NCBI GenBank assembly: GCA_037481715.1 | Contig: JBBFLD010000004.1 | Coordinates: 1 to 64,000 of the forward strand | DNA length: 64,000 nucleotides | Source: Rosettibacter sp037481715 | Lineage (GTDB): Bacteria > Bacteroidota > Ignavibacteria > Ignavibacteriales > Melioribacteraceae | Direction: 5' to 3' | In this document: positions 52,390 to 61,806 of the stretch, piece after piece | Layout of the letters: each line of letters starts with the position of its first letter | How positions within the stretch are numbered: the first letter of the stretch is position 1 | Program-made: the position numbers and the translations under genes | The notes under the pieces: generated by a model | Seen by the model: only the letters and a program-made list of their open reading frames with translations | What the model was told of the DNA's origin: nothing | Database searches by the model: none

Positions 52390-53700
52390 TTAGTCCATAA
52401 TTTTTCTTAGGAAAGAAGAGCTGTCTTCTTCGTCATCATCGTCATCTTTTTTCTTTTTATTATTTATATCATCGTTGGAATTAGAAGAATTATCATCAGC
52501 TTTAAAACCGGTCTTCAAATCATCATCTGGGAATAAATCCGGGTCTTTTCTTCTCATTCTTAGAATCGTAGGAATATTCAAATCATCACTACTGTCTAAA
52601 TCAATTTTATCTTTTGAAAAACCACCCAGACCTGTAGAAGGTTTTCTTTGTGATGATTTATCATCTTTATCCTGTTTAAGATTATTTAAGTTGCTTGCCT
52701 GGCCATTGCTTCCAAATCCAGTTGCAATAACTGTGTATGAGATATAATCATTAAGTTCTTCTTTTACAACTGCACCAAAGATAACATTAGCTTCTTCGCC
52801 AGCAGCTTGGAAAATAATGTTGTTGCCGGCTTCAATTTCCTGCATTGTCATATTTGAAGAACCAGAGACATTGAGAAGAATATTTTTTGCACCTTTAATT
52901 GAAATACCTTCAAGCAAAGGAGAAGAGATTGCTTTTTGAGCAGCTTCGACTGCACGGTTTTCACCGCTTGCAATTCCGCAGCCCATTAATGCCTGACCAC
53001 TGTCTTTCATAACAGTTCTAACATCAGCAAAATCTACATTAATAATTCCTGTCATTGTAATAATATCTGCAATTCCTCTTGTTGCTTCATAAAGAATTTC
53101 ATTTGGTTTATCAAAAGCTGCTATTGCTGCTGTTGCGTTATCGATAATGCTTAGAATTCTGCTGTTTGGGATAACAATTAAGCTGTCAACATATTGTCTT
53201 AATTCTTTAATGCCCTCTTCTGCATTTTTCATTCTATGTTTACCTTCCCAAGTAAATGGTTTAGTTACGATGCCAACAACTAAGGCACCCAAACTTTTTG
53301 CTATTGAAGCAACAATTGGGGCAGCCCCTGTTCCTGTTCCGCCTCCCATACCGCATGTAACAAACACCATATCGCTTCCATCAAGAATACGGGTCAATTT
53401 ATCGCGGTCTTCTTCTGCAGCTTTTTTACCGATATTTGGAATAGCGCCTGTGCCCAATCCTCTTGTTATGTTAGCACCAATTTGAACTTTCATTGGAGCC
53501 AGACTTTTTGCAAGAGCTTGAGCATCAGTATTAATTGCAATAAATTCCACTCCGCTTAGACCGCGATGAATCATGCTGTCGATGGCATTGCATCCACCAC
53601 CTCCAACCCCAACTACTTTTAATACAGCTGAAAGTTTTTGTGTTTCTTCCCTGTCGAGAGTGACAAATCTCAGTCTTTTGTTATTGTTATTTTGATCCAT
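52390..53700 (-). CDS. ftsZ: Cell-division GTPase FtsZ
   Basis: Tubulin homologue that forms the division ring. GTP-binding segments VVGVGGGGCNAIDSMI near 29-44, the tubulin signature GGGTGTGAAP at 119-128 and the T7 loop region NVDFADVRTVM near 220. The globular part ends near 335, followed by an unstructured linker and an acidic/lysine-rich tail (KKKKDDDDDEED) ending in SSSFLRKIMD, a possible FtsA-binding peptide. 436 aa. Strong ribosome-binding site AAGGAGG upstream. Last gene of the dcw cluster. Confidence 0.98.
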   Translation of the reverse strand: MDQNNNNKRLRFVTLDREETQKLSAVLKVVGVGGGGCNAIDSMIHRGLSGVEFIAINTDAQALAKSLAPMKVQIGANITRGLGTGAIPNIGKKAAEEDRDKLTRILDGSDMVFVTCGMGGGTGTGAAPIVASIAKSLGALVVGIVTKPFTWEGKHRMKNAEEGIKELRQYVDSLIVIPNSRILSIIDNATAAIAAFDKPNEILYEATRGIADIITMTGIINVDFADVRTVMKDSGQALMGCGIASGENRAVEAAQKAISSPLLEGISIKGAKNILLNVSGSSNMTMQEIEAGNNIIFQAAGEEANVIFGAVVKEELNDYISYTVIATGFGSNGQASNLNNLKQDKDDKSSQRKPSTGLGGFSKDKIDLDSSDDLNIPTILRMRRKDPDLFPDDDLKTGFKADDNSSNSNDDINNKKKKDDDDDEEDSSSFLRKIMD

Positions 53701-53722
53701 GCTTCCTCCTTGTTGTGGTTAT

Positions 53723-54967
53723 TTATAAATTTTCAAAGAATTCTTGAATTTTCTTAAAATATTTTCCCGGCTTAAACTTTTTTTCTTTCTTTGATTTTTT
53801 AACATCAACAACAATTTCTTCCTGCTTCATTCCTGGCAAGCCTTTTATCAATCCAGCTACTGTTGCAAATTCAGGACTTTCAATTTCATGTGATAAACCT
53901 CCACCCAAATCAAGTGGAACTCCAATTCTTGCAGGTAAACCAAAAACATCTTCTGCCAATTCAACACAACCTTTCAGTAAAGAACCACCGCCTGTTAAAA
54001 CCACTCCTGCTTTTATTTTATTTTTAAATCCAGAGACTCTTAGTTCATTATCAATTAAAGTGAAAAGTTCTCTCATTCTTACGCTTATAATTTGAGTTAA
54101 CAATGAAATTGGAATTTTAATATTTCCTCTTGCACCAACACCTTTGATATAAATATCTTCGTCTTTAATTATTGCAGTTTCGATTGCATATCCATATTCT
54201 TTTTTAATTTTCTCTGCATCAGCTGTAACAATTCCAAGAGTTTCACGGATATCATTTGTCACCTGATTTCCAGCTACTCCAATAACTTTTGTATGTTTAA
54301 TTGCTTTCCGATGAAATATTGCAAGGTCAGTTGTTCCGCCGCCAATATCGATGAGAAGAACACCAAGGTCTTTTTCATTTTCTTCGAGCACAGATATTGA
54401 TGATGCAATTGGTTGAAGTATGTAATTCTTAACGGAATATCCAGCTCGTTCAACAGATTTTTTTATATTTTCCATTGCAGGAACAGATGCAAGGACAACA
54501 TGATTAACAGCTTCAAGGCGGGAGCCGCACAAACCAATCGGGTCGTCAATACCACCTTGATAATCGACAAAATATTCTTCTGGAATTATATGAAGAATTT
54601 GTCTATCTGAAGGAATTCTAATTGTTTTGACATCTGATTCAAGCCGATTTAAATCTTCTTTTGTTATTTCATGGTCGGGATTATTAATTGTAACATAATT
54701 TCGATGGCGCAAACTTGTAATATGTTCGCCTGCAACACCAACATTCAGTTCCTTAACAGTCAAGCCTGCTCTGTTTGATGCAATATTCATAGCCTGAGTA
54801 ATTGCTTCGGCGGTTTTTGAAATATTTGCAACCAAACCGCGGTTCAATCCTTCCGAAGGCGATACACCAAAACCAAGTATGTTGATATTGTTATCTGCCT
54901 GTTCAGCAATAACAGCACAAACTTTTGTTGTTCCTAAATCTAAACCTGCAATTACATTTTTTTTCAT
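53723..54967 (-). CDS. ftsA: Cell-division protein FtsA
   Basis: Actin-like protein that tethers FtsZ to the membrane. Phosphate loops VIAGLDLGTTKVCAVIAE near 5-22, DIGGGTTDLAIF near 208-219 and GVVLTGGGSLLKGC near 324-337; the 1C subdomain takes the place of actin 1B. C-terminal amphipathic helix FKKIQEFFENL is the membrane anchor. 414 aa. Its start overlaps the ftsQ stop by 4 bp and ftsZ follows after 22 bp. Confidence 0.97.
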   Translation of the reverse strand: MKKNVIAGLDLGTTKVCAVIAEQADNNINILGFGVSPSEGLNRGLVANISKTAEAITQAMNIASNRAGLTVKELNVGVAGEHITSLRHRNYVTINNPDHEITKEDLNRLESDVKTIRIPSDRQILHIIPEEYFVDYQGGIDDPIGLCGSRLEAVNHVVLASVPAMENIKKSVERAGYSVKNYILQPIASSISVLEENEKDLGVLLIDIGGGTTDLAIFHRKAIKHTKVIGVAGNQVTNDIRETLGIVTADAEKIKKEYGYAIETAIIKDEDIYIKGVGARGNIKIPISLLTQIISVRMRELFTLIDNELRVSGFKNKIKAGVVLTGGGSLLKGCVELAEDVFGLPARIGVPLDLGGGLSHEIESPEFATVAGLIKGLPGMKQEEIVVDVKKSKKEKKFKPGKYFKKIQEFFENL

Positions 54968-55725
54968 AATTTCTTTTCTCCTGCTTGTAAACTATCTTGA
55001 ATTCCAAAGTAGATGTGTTCATTATATCTTAAATCAATATAGTTCACATAATTATTTATTTCTTTTCCTTTTAAATTATTCCAGAGGTTATTGAAGTAAA
55101 CAATTTTTTTGATTTCATTCCCTCTGCCTATCAATACCGGATAATCAAAAGATGAAAAATAAAGCATAACATCCGAGCCTTTATTCATATCAATTACAGA
55201 AAGTTCATTATATAATTCCTCGTTCAGGAATTTTATCCCGCTCAAAATTTTTGATGCGGTCAAAACATCATCATTATTTTTTAGAGATTTAAGAACTCTT
55301 AAAGAATCTTTCTTAAAAATGTTAGATATGATTGGATAATTAATATTTTTTGTTTCTGGAAGAAATGGGAGTAATTCCAAGTTATCTGTCAATATGAATT
55401 GATTTTGATTATCCATAAATATGGAACTAAAATTCTTTTCATAAATTTTGATTGTAACTTTTCCGCTCCCTTCATATTTCACATCAGCATAATCGACATA
55501 AGGATGCTTTTCAATTCTATCTTTAATTATTCTTAGTGATAAATTTCTGTAGCTGTTTTTATCAATCAAGCTGGCAAACTTCATATAATTTTCTTTTGAT
55601 AGATGATAATCTCCGTAAATTATTATTGAATCAATTAATATTTTATTCTCATTATGCACTAATCCTATGTAAAAAATTATTCCTGTTAACAACACAAACA
55701 GAATTATGCCTGGCAATTTTTTCAT
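54964..55725 (-). CDS. ftsQ: Cell-division protein FtsQ/DivIB
   Basis: Bitopic divisome protein: short cytoplasmic start, one membrane helix near residues 6-24 (GIILFVLLTGIIFYIGLVH), then a POTRA-like domain (IDSIIIYGDYHLSKENYM, residues 33-50, through about 100) and a beta domain (EKNFSSIFMDNQNQFILTDN...). 253 aa. Sequence similarity among FtsQ proteins is low, and here the position between murC and ftsA decides the call. Translationally coupled to ftsA by a 4-bp overlap. Confidence 0.88.
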   Translation of the reverse strand: MKKLPGIILFVLLTGIIFYIGLVHNENKILIDSIIIYGDYHLSKENYMKFASLIDKNSYRNLSLRIIKDRIEKHPYVDYADVKYEGSGKVTIKIYEKNFSSIFMDNQNQFILTDNLELLPFLPETKNINYPIISNIFKKDSLRVLKSLKNNDDVLTASKILSGIKFLNEELYNELSVIDMNKGSDVMLYFSSFDYPVLIGRGNEIKKIVYFNNLWNNLKGKEINNYVNYIDLRYNEHIYFGIQDSLQAGEKKL

Positions 55726-55731
55726 AGTTTA

Positions 55732-57114
55732 TTATTTTTTTCTTGATTTAAGATATTCAACAAACTTTTCTGCATATTTCCAGATATCTCCAGCACCCAT
55801 TGTTATGATGATATCATCTTTTTTATAAATACTTTTCAGCAGCTCTGGAATTTTTGTTTTATCTGGTTCATAGTAAACATTTTTATGACCATAATTTTTT
55901 GCCGCATTAGCAATCAATTCGCCTGTAACTCCTTCAATTGGCTTTTCTCGTGCTGGATAAACATCTGTGCAAATAAAAACATCCGAATTCAAGAAAGACC
56001 TTCCAAATTCTGCATAGAAATCTCTTGTGCGCGAATATAAATGAGGTTGAAATACAGCAACTAATCTTCTATTCCATCCTCTTCTTATGCCATCAAGTGT
56101 TACATCAATTTCAGTTGGATGATGACCATAATCATCAACAACCATAACATCTTCATCATATTTTTTTTCGAATCTTCTATAAACACCTGTGAAAGATTCA
56201 AGAGCTTTTTTAATTGTCTGAAAATCAACTCCCATTTCTTTTGCTATTGTTACTGCTACAAGAGAGTTTTTAACATTATGAATTCCTGGAACATTTAGTT
56301 TAATTTTACCAAGTTCTTCACCTTTGAATAGTACAGTAAACTCAGATGAGTTCTGATAATGAGTAATATTAATTGCTCTGATGTCTGCCTGTGGAGAAAT
56401 TCCATAAGTAAAAATTTTTTTGTTAATCAATGGAATAATATCTTGAAGTGCAGGTTCATCAAGACAAAGGACCACAAAACCAAAAAATGGAACTTTGTTT
56501 GCAAACTCTGTGAAAGCGGATTTGAGGTCATCGAGATCTTTGTAAGTATCAAGATGTTCTCTTTCTAAAGTTGTAATTGCAGCAATAACAGGCGTAAGTT
56601 TAAGAAATGTTCTATCGAATTCATCAGCTTCAACAACTATGTAATCTCCTTTTCCAAGTCGTGCATTAGTTCCACCAAGGCTGTGAAGTTTTCCGCCTAC
56701 AATAATTGTTGGGTCGATTCCTGCTTCTGTCAATACAAGTCCAACCATAGAAGTTGTAGTAGTTTTTCCATGAGTACCTGCGATTCCAATTCCATATTTC
56801 ATTCGCATGCATTCTGCAAGCATTTCTGCTCTTTTGATTACAGGAATTTTTCTTTCTATTGCTGCTTTAACTTCTGGGTTATCGAGTGTAACTGCAGATG
56901 AATAAACAACAAGGTCTGCATTTTTTAGATTATCTGGTGAATGTCCTTCATAAATTTTTATTCCAAGATTTTCCAGTCTGTCTGTAATTTCTGATTTATG
57001 CAAATCCGAACCAGTGATAGTAAATCCCTGATTCAATAATATTTCAGCAATTCCACTCATTCCTATTCCGCCAATTCCAACAAAATGGATATTCTTAATT
57101 GTTCTTGTCATCAT
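55732..57114 (-). CDS. murC: UDP-N-acetylmuramate-L-alanine ligase
   Basis: Adds L-alanine to UDP-MurNAc in the cytoplasm. N-terminal Rossmann part HFVGIGGIGMSGIAEILLNQG, then ATP loop GIAGTHGKTTTTSMVGLVL near 109-127, VEADEFDRTFLKL near 160, and VDDYGHHPTEI near 333-343. 460 aa is normal. The frame starts with two ATG codons (57114 or 57111). It lies 27 bp after murG and 6 bp before ftsQ; no murB or ddl is found between. Confidence 0.97.
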   Translation of the reverse strand: MMTRTIKNIHFVGIGGIGMSGIAEILLNQGFTITGSDLHKSEITDRLENLGIKIYEGHSPDNLKNADLVVYSSAVTLDNPEVKAAIERKIPVIKRAEMLAECMRMKYGIGIAGTHGKTTTTSMVGLVLTEAGIDPTIIVGGKLHSLGGTNARLGKGDYIVVEADEFDRTFLKLTPVIAAITTLEREHLDTYKDLDDLKSAFTEFANKVPFFGFVVLCLDEPALQDIIPLINKKIFTYGISPQADIRAINITHYQNSSEFTVLFKGEELGKIKLNVPGIHNVKNSLVAVTIAKEMGVDFQTIKKALESFTGVYRRFEKKYDEDVMVVDDYGHHPTEIDVTLDGIRRGWNRRLVAVFQPHLYSRTRDFYAEFGRSFLNSDVFICTDVYPAREKPIEGVTGELIANAAKNYGHKNVYYEPDKTKIPELLKSIYKKDDIIITMGAGDIWKYAEKFVEYLKSRKK

Positions 57115-57141
57115 AAAAATTTATTCCTTAAAAAAATCGTT

Positions 57142-58236
57142 TCAAAAAATTTCAGCTAATTTTATTATTCTTTCTGCTACAATATTAACAGCCTCATTCT
57201 TTGAAAATTGTGAAATATTTTTTTTAAGAACATTTAATTGCTCTTCATCATTAATTATCTGAATAATTTTTTCAAGGAGCTCTTTTTGCAAATTTTTATC
57301 TTCAATTAAAATTGCTGCATTTTTATCTGAAAGAATTTTTGCGTTCATAAATTGATGATTAGCAGCTACATTTGTTGAAGGGACGAAGATAACAGGTAAT
57401 CCCAAATACGAAACTTCTGCAATTGTTGTTGCGCCAGCTCTTGCTAAAACCAAATCACATGCACTGTATGCCGCCTGCATATCTTTAATGAAAGGCATAA
57501 CTTTTATCCCTTCTTTTTCAAAAGGTTTATAATCTTCATAGTATGATGAACCTGTTTGCCATAAAATCTGAATATCATTTTTAATCAAATCATCAGATAT
57601 TGATGCAATTGAATTGTTAATTGACTTTGCGCCTAAACTTCCTCCAAGAACAAGCAAAGTTTTTTTTGATCTGTTCAATCCAAATTTTTTTAATGCTTCA
57701 TCTTTATTTATAAGTTTCAAATCAATTCTGACTGGATTACCAGTTACAAATAATTTTTCTTTTTCTCTGAAATATTTTTTTGATTCTTCATAAGTCAAAT
57801 GAATTTCGTCAGCTTTTTTTTCAAGTAGTCTGTTTGTAATTCCTGGATAACTGTTTTGTTCAAGCAAAATTATCTTTGAACCCATAACAGATGCAGCCCA
57901 GATAACCGGACCTGAAACATAAGCACCAGTTCCAACAGCAACTCGAGGTTTAAATTTCATTGCAATAATTAATGATTGAATCATGCCAATTATGAGTTTA
58001 ATCGGGAATAAAAGATTTTTCAAGTTAAATTTTCTTGAAAATCCGCTTATCAAAATCGATTTAAAGTTGAAACCATATTCTGGGACTACACGAGCTTCAA
58101 TTTTATCTTTTGTGCCTACAAACAAAATATCAGCTTCAGGTTTAAGCTCAAGAATTTTTTGAGCTACAGCAAGAGCTGGATAAAGATGACCTCCAGTTCC
58201 ACCGCCAGCAAATATGAATCGATAAATATTATTCAT
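57142..58236 (-). CDS. murG: UDP-N-acetylglucosamine transferase MurG
   Basis: Converts lipid I to lipid II at the inner face of the membrane. Signature FAGGGTGGHLYPALAVAQ near 9-26, GTGAYVSGPVIWAA near 102-115, LVLGGSLGAKSIN near 194-206 and the donor-binding RAGATTIAEVSYLGLPVIFVPSTNVAANHQ near 262-292. 364 aa. The start overlaps the ftsW stop by 4 bp (ATGA), so translation is coupled to ftsW. Membrane-associated GT-B enzyme. Confidence 0.97.
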   Translation of the reverse strand: MNNIYRFIFAGGGTGGHLYPALAVAQKILELKPEADILFVGTKDKIEARVVPEYGFNFKSILISGFSRKFNLKNLLFPIKLIIGMIQSLIIAMKFKPRVAVGTGAYVSGPVIWAASVMGSKIILLEQNSYPGITNRLLEKKADEIHLTYEESKKYFREKEKLFVTGNPVRIDLKLINKDEALKKFGLNRSKKTLLVLGGSLGAKSINNSIASISDDLIKNDIQILWQTGSSYYEDYKPFEKEGIKVMPFIKDMQAAYSACDLVLARAGATTIAEVSYLGLPVIFVPSTNVAANHQFMNAKILSDKNAAILIEDKNLQKELLEKIIQIINDEEQLNVLKKNISQFSKNEAVNIVAERIIKLAEIF

Positions 58237-59351
58237 CCTACCTGTGCTAATTTTAATTCTTCTGTTTTTAATGATTGTTGTGCTACATTCAAAATAATTC
58301 CAATTGAAATACCGGACAGTATAATTGATGTTCCACCAAAACTTATAAATGGTAGAGGAATTCCAGTAGTTGGAAGAAGTCCGGTTACAACTCCAATATT
58401 TATCAATGCACTAATCAGAATATTGAAACTTAAGCCGAATACCAAAAGCTGCCCAAATTTATCCTGTGATTTTTTTGCAATTATCAAGCACGATACAAAT
58501 AAAGCGAAATAAAGAATCAAGATGATTAATGTGCCTATAAACCCAATTTCTTCTCCAATTACAGAAAAAATAAAATCGCCGTAAGATTCTGGCAGGAATA
58601 AATCACTCTGTCTGCTGTTGCCAAATCCAAGGCCATACCAACCACCGCTGCCAAGCGCAATTTTGGCTTGAGTAACTTGAATGTTTATGTCACTTCCTGT
58701 AATTAAGCTATTGACATAGTCCATCAGTCTTTGTCTCGCATGATTGTACAATAAAACTACAGGAATTAAAAAAACAGCTGTAAATGCAAAAACTCCAGCA
58801 ATATGTTTGAACTGAGCACCGCCCACATATAGAATTGCAAATGATGTTAAAATAATTATCACAGAAATACTCACATGAGGTTGAATAATAATCCAGCCAA
58901 CGGTAAGACCAATCCAAATCAATGCATATAAGAATCCACTTTGAAAATCTTTTATTAAATGTTTCTTTCTTTCAATCAATGCAGAAAGATGAATTATCAA
59001 TAAAAGTCTTGCCAACTCTGAAGGCTGAAACTTAAAAAGTCCGAATACATCCAGCCATCTACCTGCGCCTTTTGTTTTAACACCAAAGAAGTAAGTAATA
59101 ATCAGCAAAACTATTGTTAAAATCAGCAGCCATTTACTCACCTTTCGATAATAATCATAAGGAATAACCATAAAAGCGAACATTAAAATTATTGCCGCAA
59201 AAACTTTCCATAAGTGTGATTTGAACAAAAAGTAAAAATTATTGAACTTGCTTAAACTGTAAGTTCCGCTTGCAGTAAAAACCATGATAGCTCCCAGAAG
59301 CATCAGAGCAATAACAATTGTTATCATTATTTTTACCATTAATCTCATCAT
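58233..59351 (-). CDS. ftsW: SEDS peptidoglycan polymerase FtsW
   Basis: Septal peptidoglycan glycosyltransferase of the SEDS family with ten membrane helices. Recognisable blocks are AGRWLDVFGLFKFQPSELARLLLIIHLSALIERKK near 102-137 and the catalytic-region IIQPHVSISVIIILTSF, GSGGWYGLGFGNSRQSDLFLPESYGDFIFSVIGEEIGFIG near 245-284, and LLPTTGIPLPFISFGGTSIILSGISIGIILNV near 324-355. 372 aa. Overlaps murD and murG by 4 bp each. Confidence 0.95.
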   Translation of the reverse strand: MMRLMVKIMITIVIALMLLGAIMVFTASGTYSLSKFNNFYFLFKSHLWKVFAAIILMFAFMVIPYDYYRKVSKWLLILTIVLLIITYFFGVKTKGAGRWLDVFGLFKFQPSELARLLLIIHLSALIERKKHLIKDFQSGFLYALIWIGLTVGWIIIQPHVSISVIIILTSFAILYVGGAQFKHIAGVFAFTAVFLIPVVLLYNHARQRLMDYVNSLITGSDINIQVTQAKIALGSGGWYGLGFGNSRQSDLFLPESYGDFIFSVIGEEIGFIGTLIILILYFALFVSCLIIAKKSQDKFGQLLVFGLSFNILISALINIGVVTGLLPTTGIPLPFISFGGTSIILSGISIGIILNVAQQSLKTEELKLAQVG

Positions 59352-60700
59352 TTTAATTTGCTCACTGCATTTTTAAATACTTTTCCACGATGTTCATAAT
59401 TATCAAACATATCAAAACTTGCACATGCTGGAGAAAGAAGAACAACAGAACCAGGCTCAGCTTCTTTACGTGCAGTTTCTACACAGCTTTCAATTGTTTG
59501 TTTATATTCTGTTGGAACTATTTCTTTAAAGTAATCATAGATTTTATTCGCTGATGAACCTATTGCATAAATTTTTTTAACTTTTTGAATTACTAAATCA
59601 CGAATCTTATCATAATTATTTCCTTTATCTTTTCCTCCAAGTATTAAATAAATTGGCTTATCAAAACTTTTTAATGCATACCAAACAGAATCCACATTTG
59701 TTGCTTTGGAATCATTATAATATTCAACTCCATCAAGTTCTCTTACAAATTCAATTCTATGTTCGACACCTTTGAATGATGTAAATGAATTTCGAATTTT
59801 TTTATTTGGCAGATTCAATATTTTAGCAACTGCAAGAACAGCAAGAGCATTTGCAATATTGTGTTCACCTTTGATAAATAAATCTGAAGAATTACAAATT
59901 TCCTCGTGCCTGCCATACCATGCAAAAAACATTTTGCCGTCTTTGTAATAAGTTCCCACATTTAATTCTTGAGTTAAAGAAAAACCAATTTTATGTGCTT
60001 TGATATTTTTTAGTTTTTCTGTGATAATAGAATCATCAGCATTATAAATAAAGAAATCGCTTTCATCTTGATTTTTTGTGATTTTGAATTTCGAAGCAAT
60101 ATATTCATCAAAATTATTGTTGTATCGGTCAAGATGGTCTGGAGTAATATTCAATATCATTGAAAACTTTGGTTTGAATGCATCAATAAAATCGAGTTGA
60201 AAACTTGAAGTCTCAAGTGAAACAAATTCATTTTCATTGACATCAAGAACAATTGCAGAAAATGGATAGCCTATATTTCCAGCTGAATATGATTTTAATC
60301 CGCATTGATTCAAAGTGTAATTCATCAAACTTGTTGTAGTTGTTTTGCCGTTAGTTCCAGTAATTGAAATTATTGTGCCTTTACAAAACCAGGAAGCAAA
60401 TTCAATTTCACTTATAACTTTTATTCCTTTTTTAATTGCATTTGATAAAACTTCTGAATCTGATGGAACTCCTGGACTTGTAACAATAAAATCACAATCA
60501 TAAATTTTTTCTGAATGAGCACCATATTCAAAATCAATTCCTTCTGATTCAAAAATTTCGATTGACTTTTGCAATTTATCTTTTGAAGCAGAATCGCTAA
60601 CAAAAGGTAAAGCCCCTAATTTTTTAGAAAGTCGTGCTGCAGCAATTCCACTTTTTTCTGCACCAATAATCGATATTTTTTTATTTGCTATATCCATCAT
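59348..60700 (-). CDS. murD: UDP-N-acetylmuramoylalanine-D-glutamate ligase
   Basis: Adds D-glutamate to UDP-MurNAc-L-Ala. ATP loop ISITGTNGKTTTTSLMNYTL near 105-124, LETSSFQLDFIDAFKP near 149-164, LNITPDHLDRYNN near 168, and DSKATNVDSVWYALKSF near 311-327 with the conserved NDSKATN. 450 aa is normal. The frame begins with two adjacent ATG codons (60700 and 60697). Its start overlaps the mraY stop by 4 bp and its end overlaps ftsW. Confidence 0.97.
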   Translation of the reverse strand: MMDIANKKISIIGAEKSGIAAARLSKKLGALPFVSDSASKDKLQKSIEIFESEGIDFEYGAHSEKIYDCDFIVTSPGVPSDSEVLSNAIKKGIKVISEIEFASWFCKGTIISITGTNGKTTTTSLMNYTLNQCGLKSYSAGNIGYPFSAIVLDVNENEFVSLETSSFQLDFIDAFKPKFSMILNITPDHLDRYNNNFDEYIASKFKITKNQDESDFFIYNADDSIITEKLKNIKAHKIGFSLTQELNVGTYYKDGKMFFAWYGRHEEICNSSDLFIKGEHNIANALAVLAVAKILNLPNKKIRNSFTSFKGVEHRIEFVRELDGVEYYNDSKATNVDSVWYALKSFDKPIYLILGGKDKGNNYDKIRDLVIQKVKKIYAIGSSANKIYDYFKEIVPTEYKQTIESCVETARKEAEPGSVVLLSPACASFDMFDNYEHRGKVFKNAVSKLK

Positions 60701-61806
60701 CTAATCTTAAATGAAGCTAAACTTATGATTGCAAGAATAATAGTGACTATATAAAATCTAATTACAATTTTTGGTTCAGCCCAATTCAATTGTTCAAAGT
60801 GGTGATGAATTGGTGCCATTCTGAAAACTCTTCTTCCTTCGCCATACTTTTTCTTTGTGTATTTGAAATAAAGTCTTTGAATAATTACTGAAAGAGTTTC
60901 AATAAAATAAATTCCACCAAGAATTGGTATTAATAAATCTTTTTTAACAATAATCATGATAACACCAAATACACCTCCTAAAGCAAGCGAGCCTGTGTCT
61001 CCCATAAAAACTTCTGCAGGATAAAAATTAAACCATAGAAAACCCAAACCTGCACCAATTAAAGCAGCAATAAAAACTGTAAGTTCACCACTCCCTGATA
61101 AATAAATTATATTAAGATAATCTGCATAAATTACATTGCCAGTTACATAAACAATTATTGCCAAAGCAAGCATGACAATTATAATTGTTCCAATTGCAAG
61201 CCCATCCAATCCATCGGTTAAGTTTACAGCATTTGATGTTGCAGTTATAATAAAAATTACCCATGGAATGTATAGATAAGAAAAATCCCAGTTCAAATTT
61301 TTAAAGAAAGGAAGTGTGGTTTGTGTATTATACTGTGAGAATTCAGGTAAATAATAAACTGCAAGACCAATTACAGTACCGACAAAAATTTGTCCCATTA
61401 ATTTATAACGAGCAATCAAACCTGTAGGAATTTTTTTAACTACTTTTAAATAATCATCAAGAAAGCCAATTGCACCAAGAAATACTGTAGCAAATAATGC
61501 AAGAATAATGTAAATGCTTTTTAGGTTACTCCATAGTAGAACTGGAATTATAACAGAAATTAAAATTATAATTCCTCCCATTGTGGGAGTGCCGGCTTTC
61601 TTTTTATGAGTTTGTGGACCATCATCGCGAATTGGCTGGTCTATTTGTTTTTCTTTCAGTTTTGCAATTATCTTTGGACCAAAGATGAATGATATCGCCA
61701 GTGCTGTTATTGCAGCGAGCGCTGAACGAAATGATAAAAATCTGAAAACATCAAAGCCCGGCGGATTAAATGTTTCGTTAATGTAATTAAATAGATAGTA
61801 GAACAT
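60697..61806 (-). CDS. mraY: Phospho-N-acetylmuramoyl-pentapeptide transferase
   Basis: Makes lipid I by transferring phospho-MurNAc-pentapeptide to undecaprenyl phosphate. Ten membrane helices with the loop residues DDGPQTHKKKAGTPTMGG near 62-79, the catalytic GFLDDYLKVVKK near 118-129, NAVNLTDGLDGLA near 192-204, GDTGSLALGG near 271-280 and the PIHHHFE motif near 331. 369 aa. Ends in a stop-start overlap with murD and begins within TAATG shared with the murF stop. Confidence 0.97.
   Translation of the reverse strand: MFYYLFNYINETFNPPGFDVFRFLSFRSALAAITALAISFIFGPKIIAKLKEKQIDQPIRDDGPQTHKKKAGTPTMGGIIILISVIIPVLLWSNLKSIYIILALFATVFLGAIGFLDDYLKVVKKIPTGLIARYKLMGQIFVGTVIGLAVYYLPEFSQYNTQTTLPFFKNLNWDFSYLYIPWVIFIITATSNAVNLTDGLDGLAIGTIIIVMLALAIIVYVTGNVIYADYLNIIYLSGSGELTVFIAALIGAGLGFLWFNFYPAEVFMGDTGSLALGGVFGVIMIIVKKDLLIPILGGIYFIETLSVIIQRLYFKYTKKKYGEGRRVFRMAPIHHHFEQLNWAEPKIVIRFYIVTIILAIISLASFKIR

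Noticed and set aside
53147..53485. Plus-strand open frame inside ftsZ
   Set aside because: It is fully antisense to conserved FtsZ sequence; its codons mirror the real gene and the product has no recognisable features.
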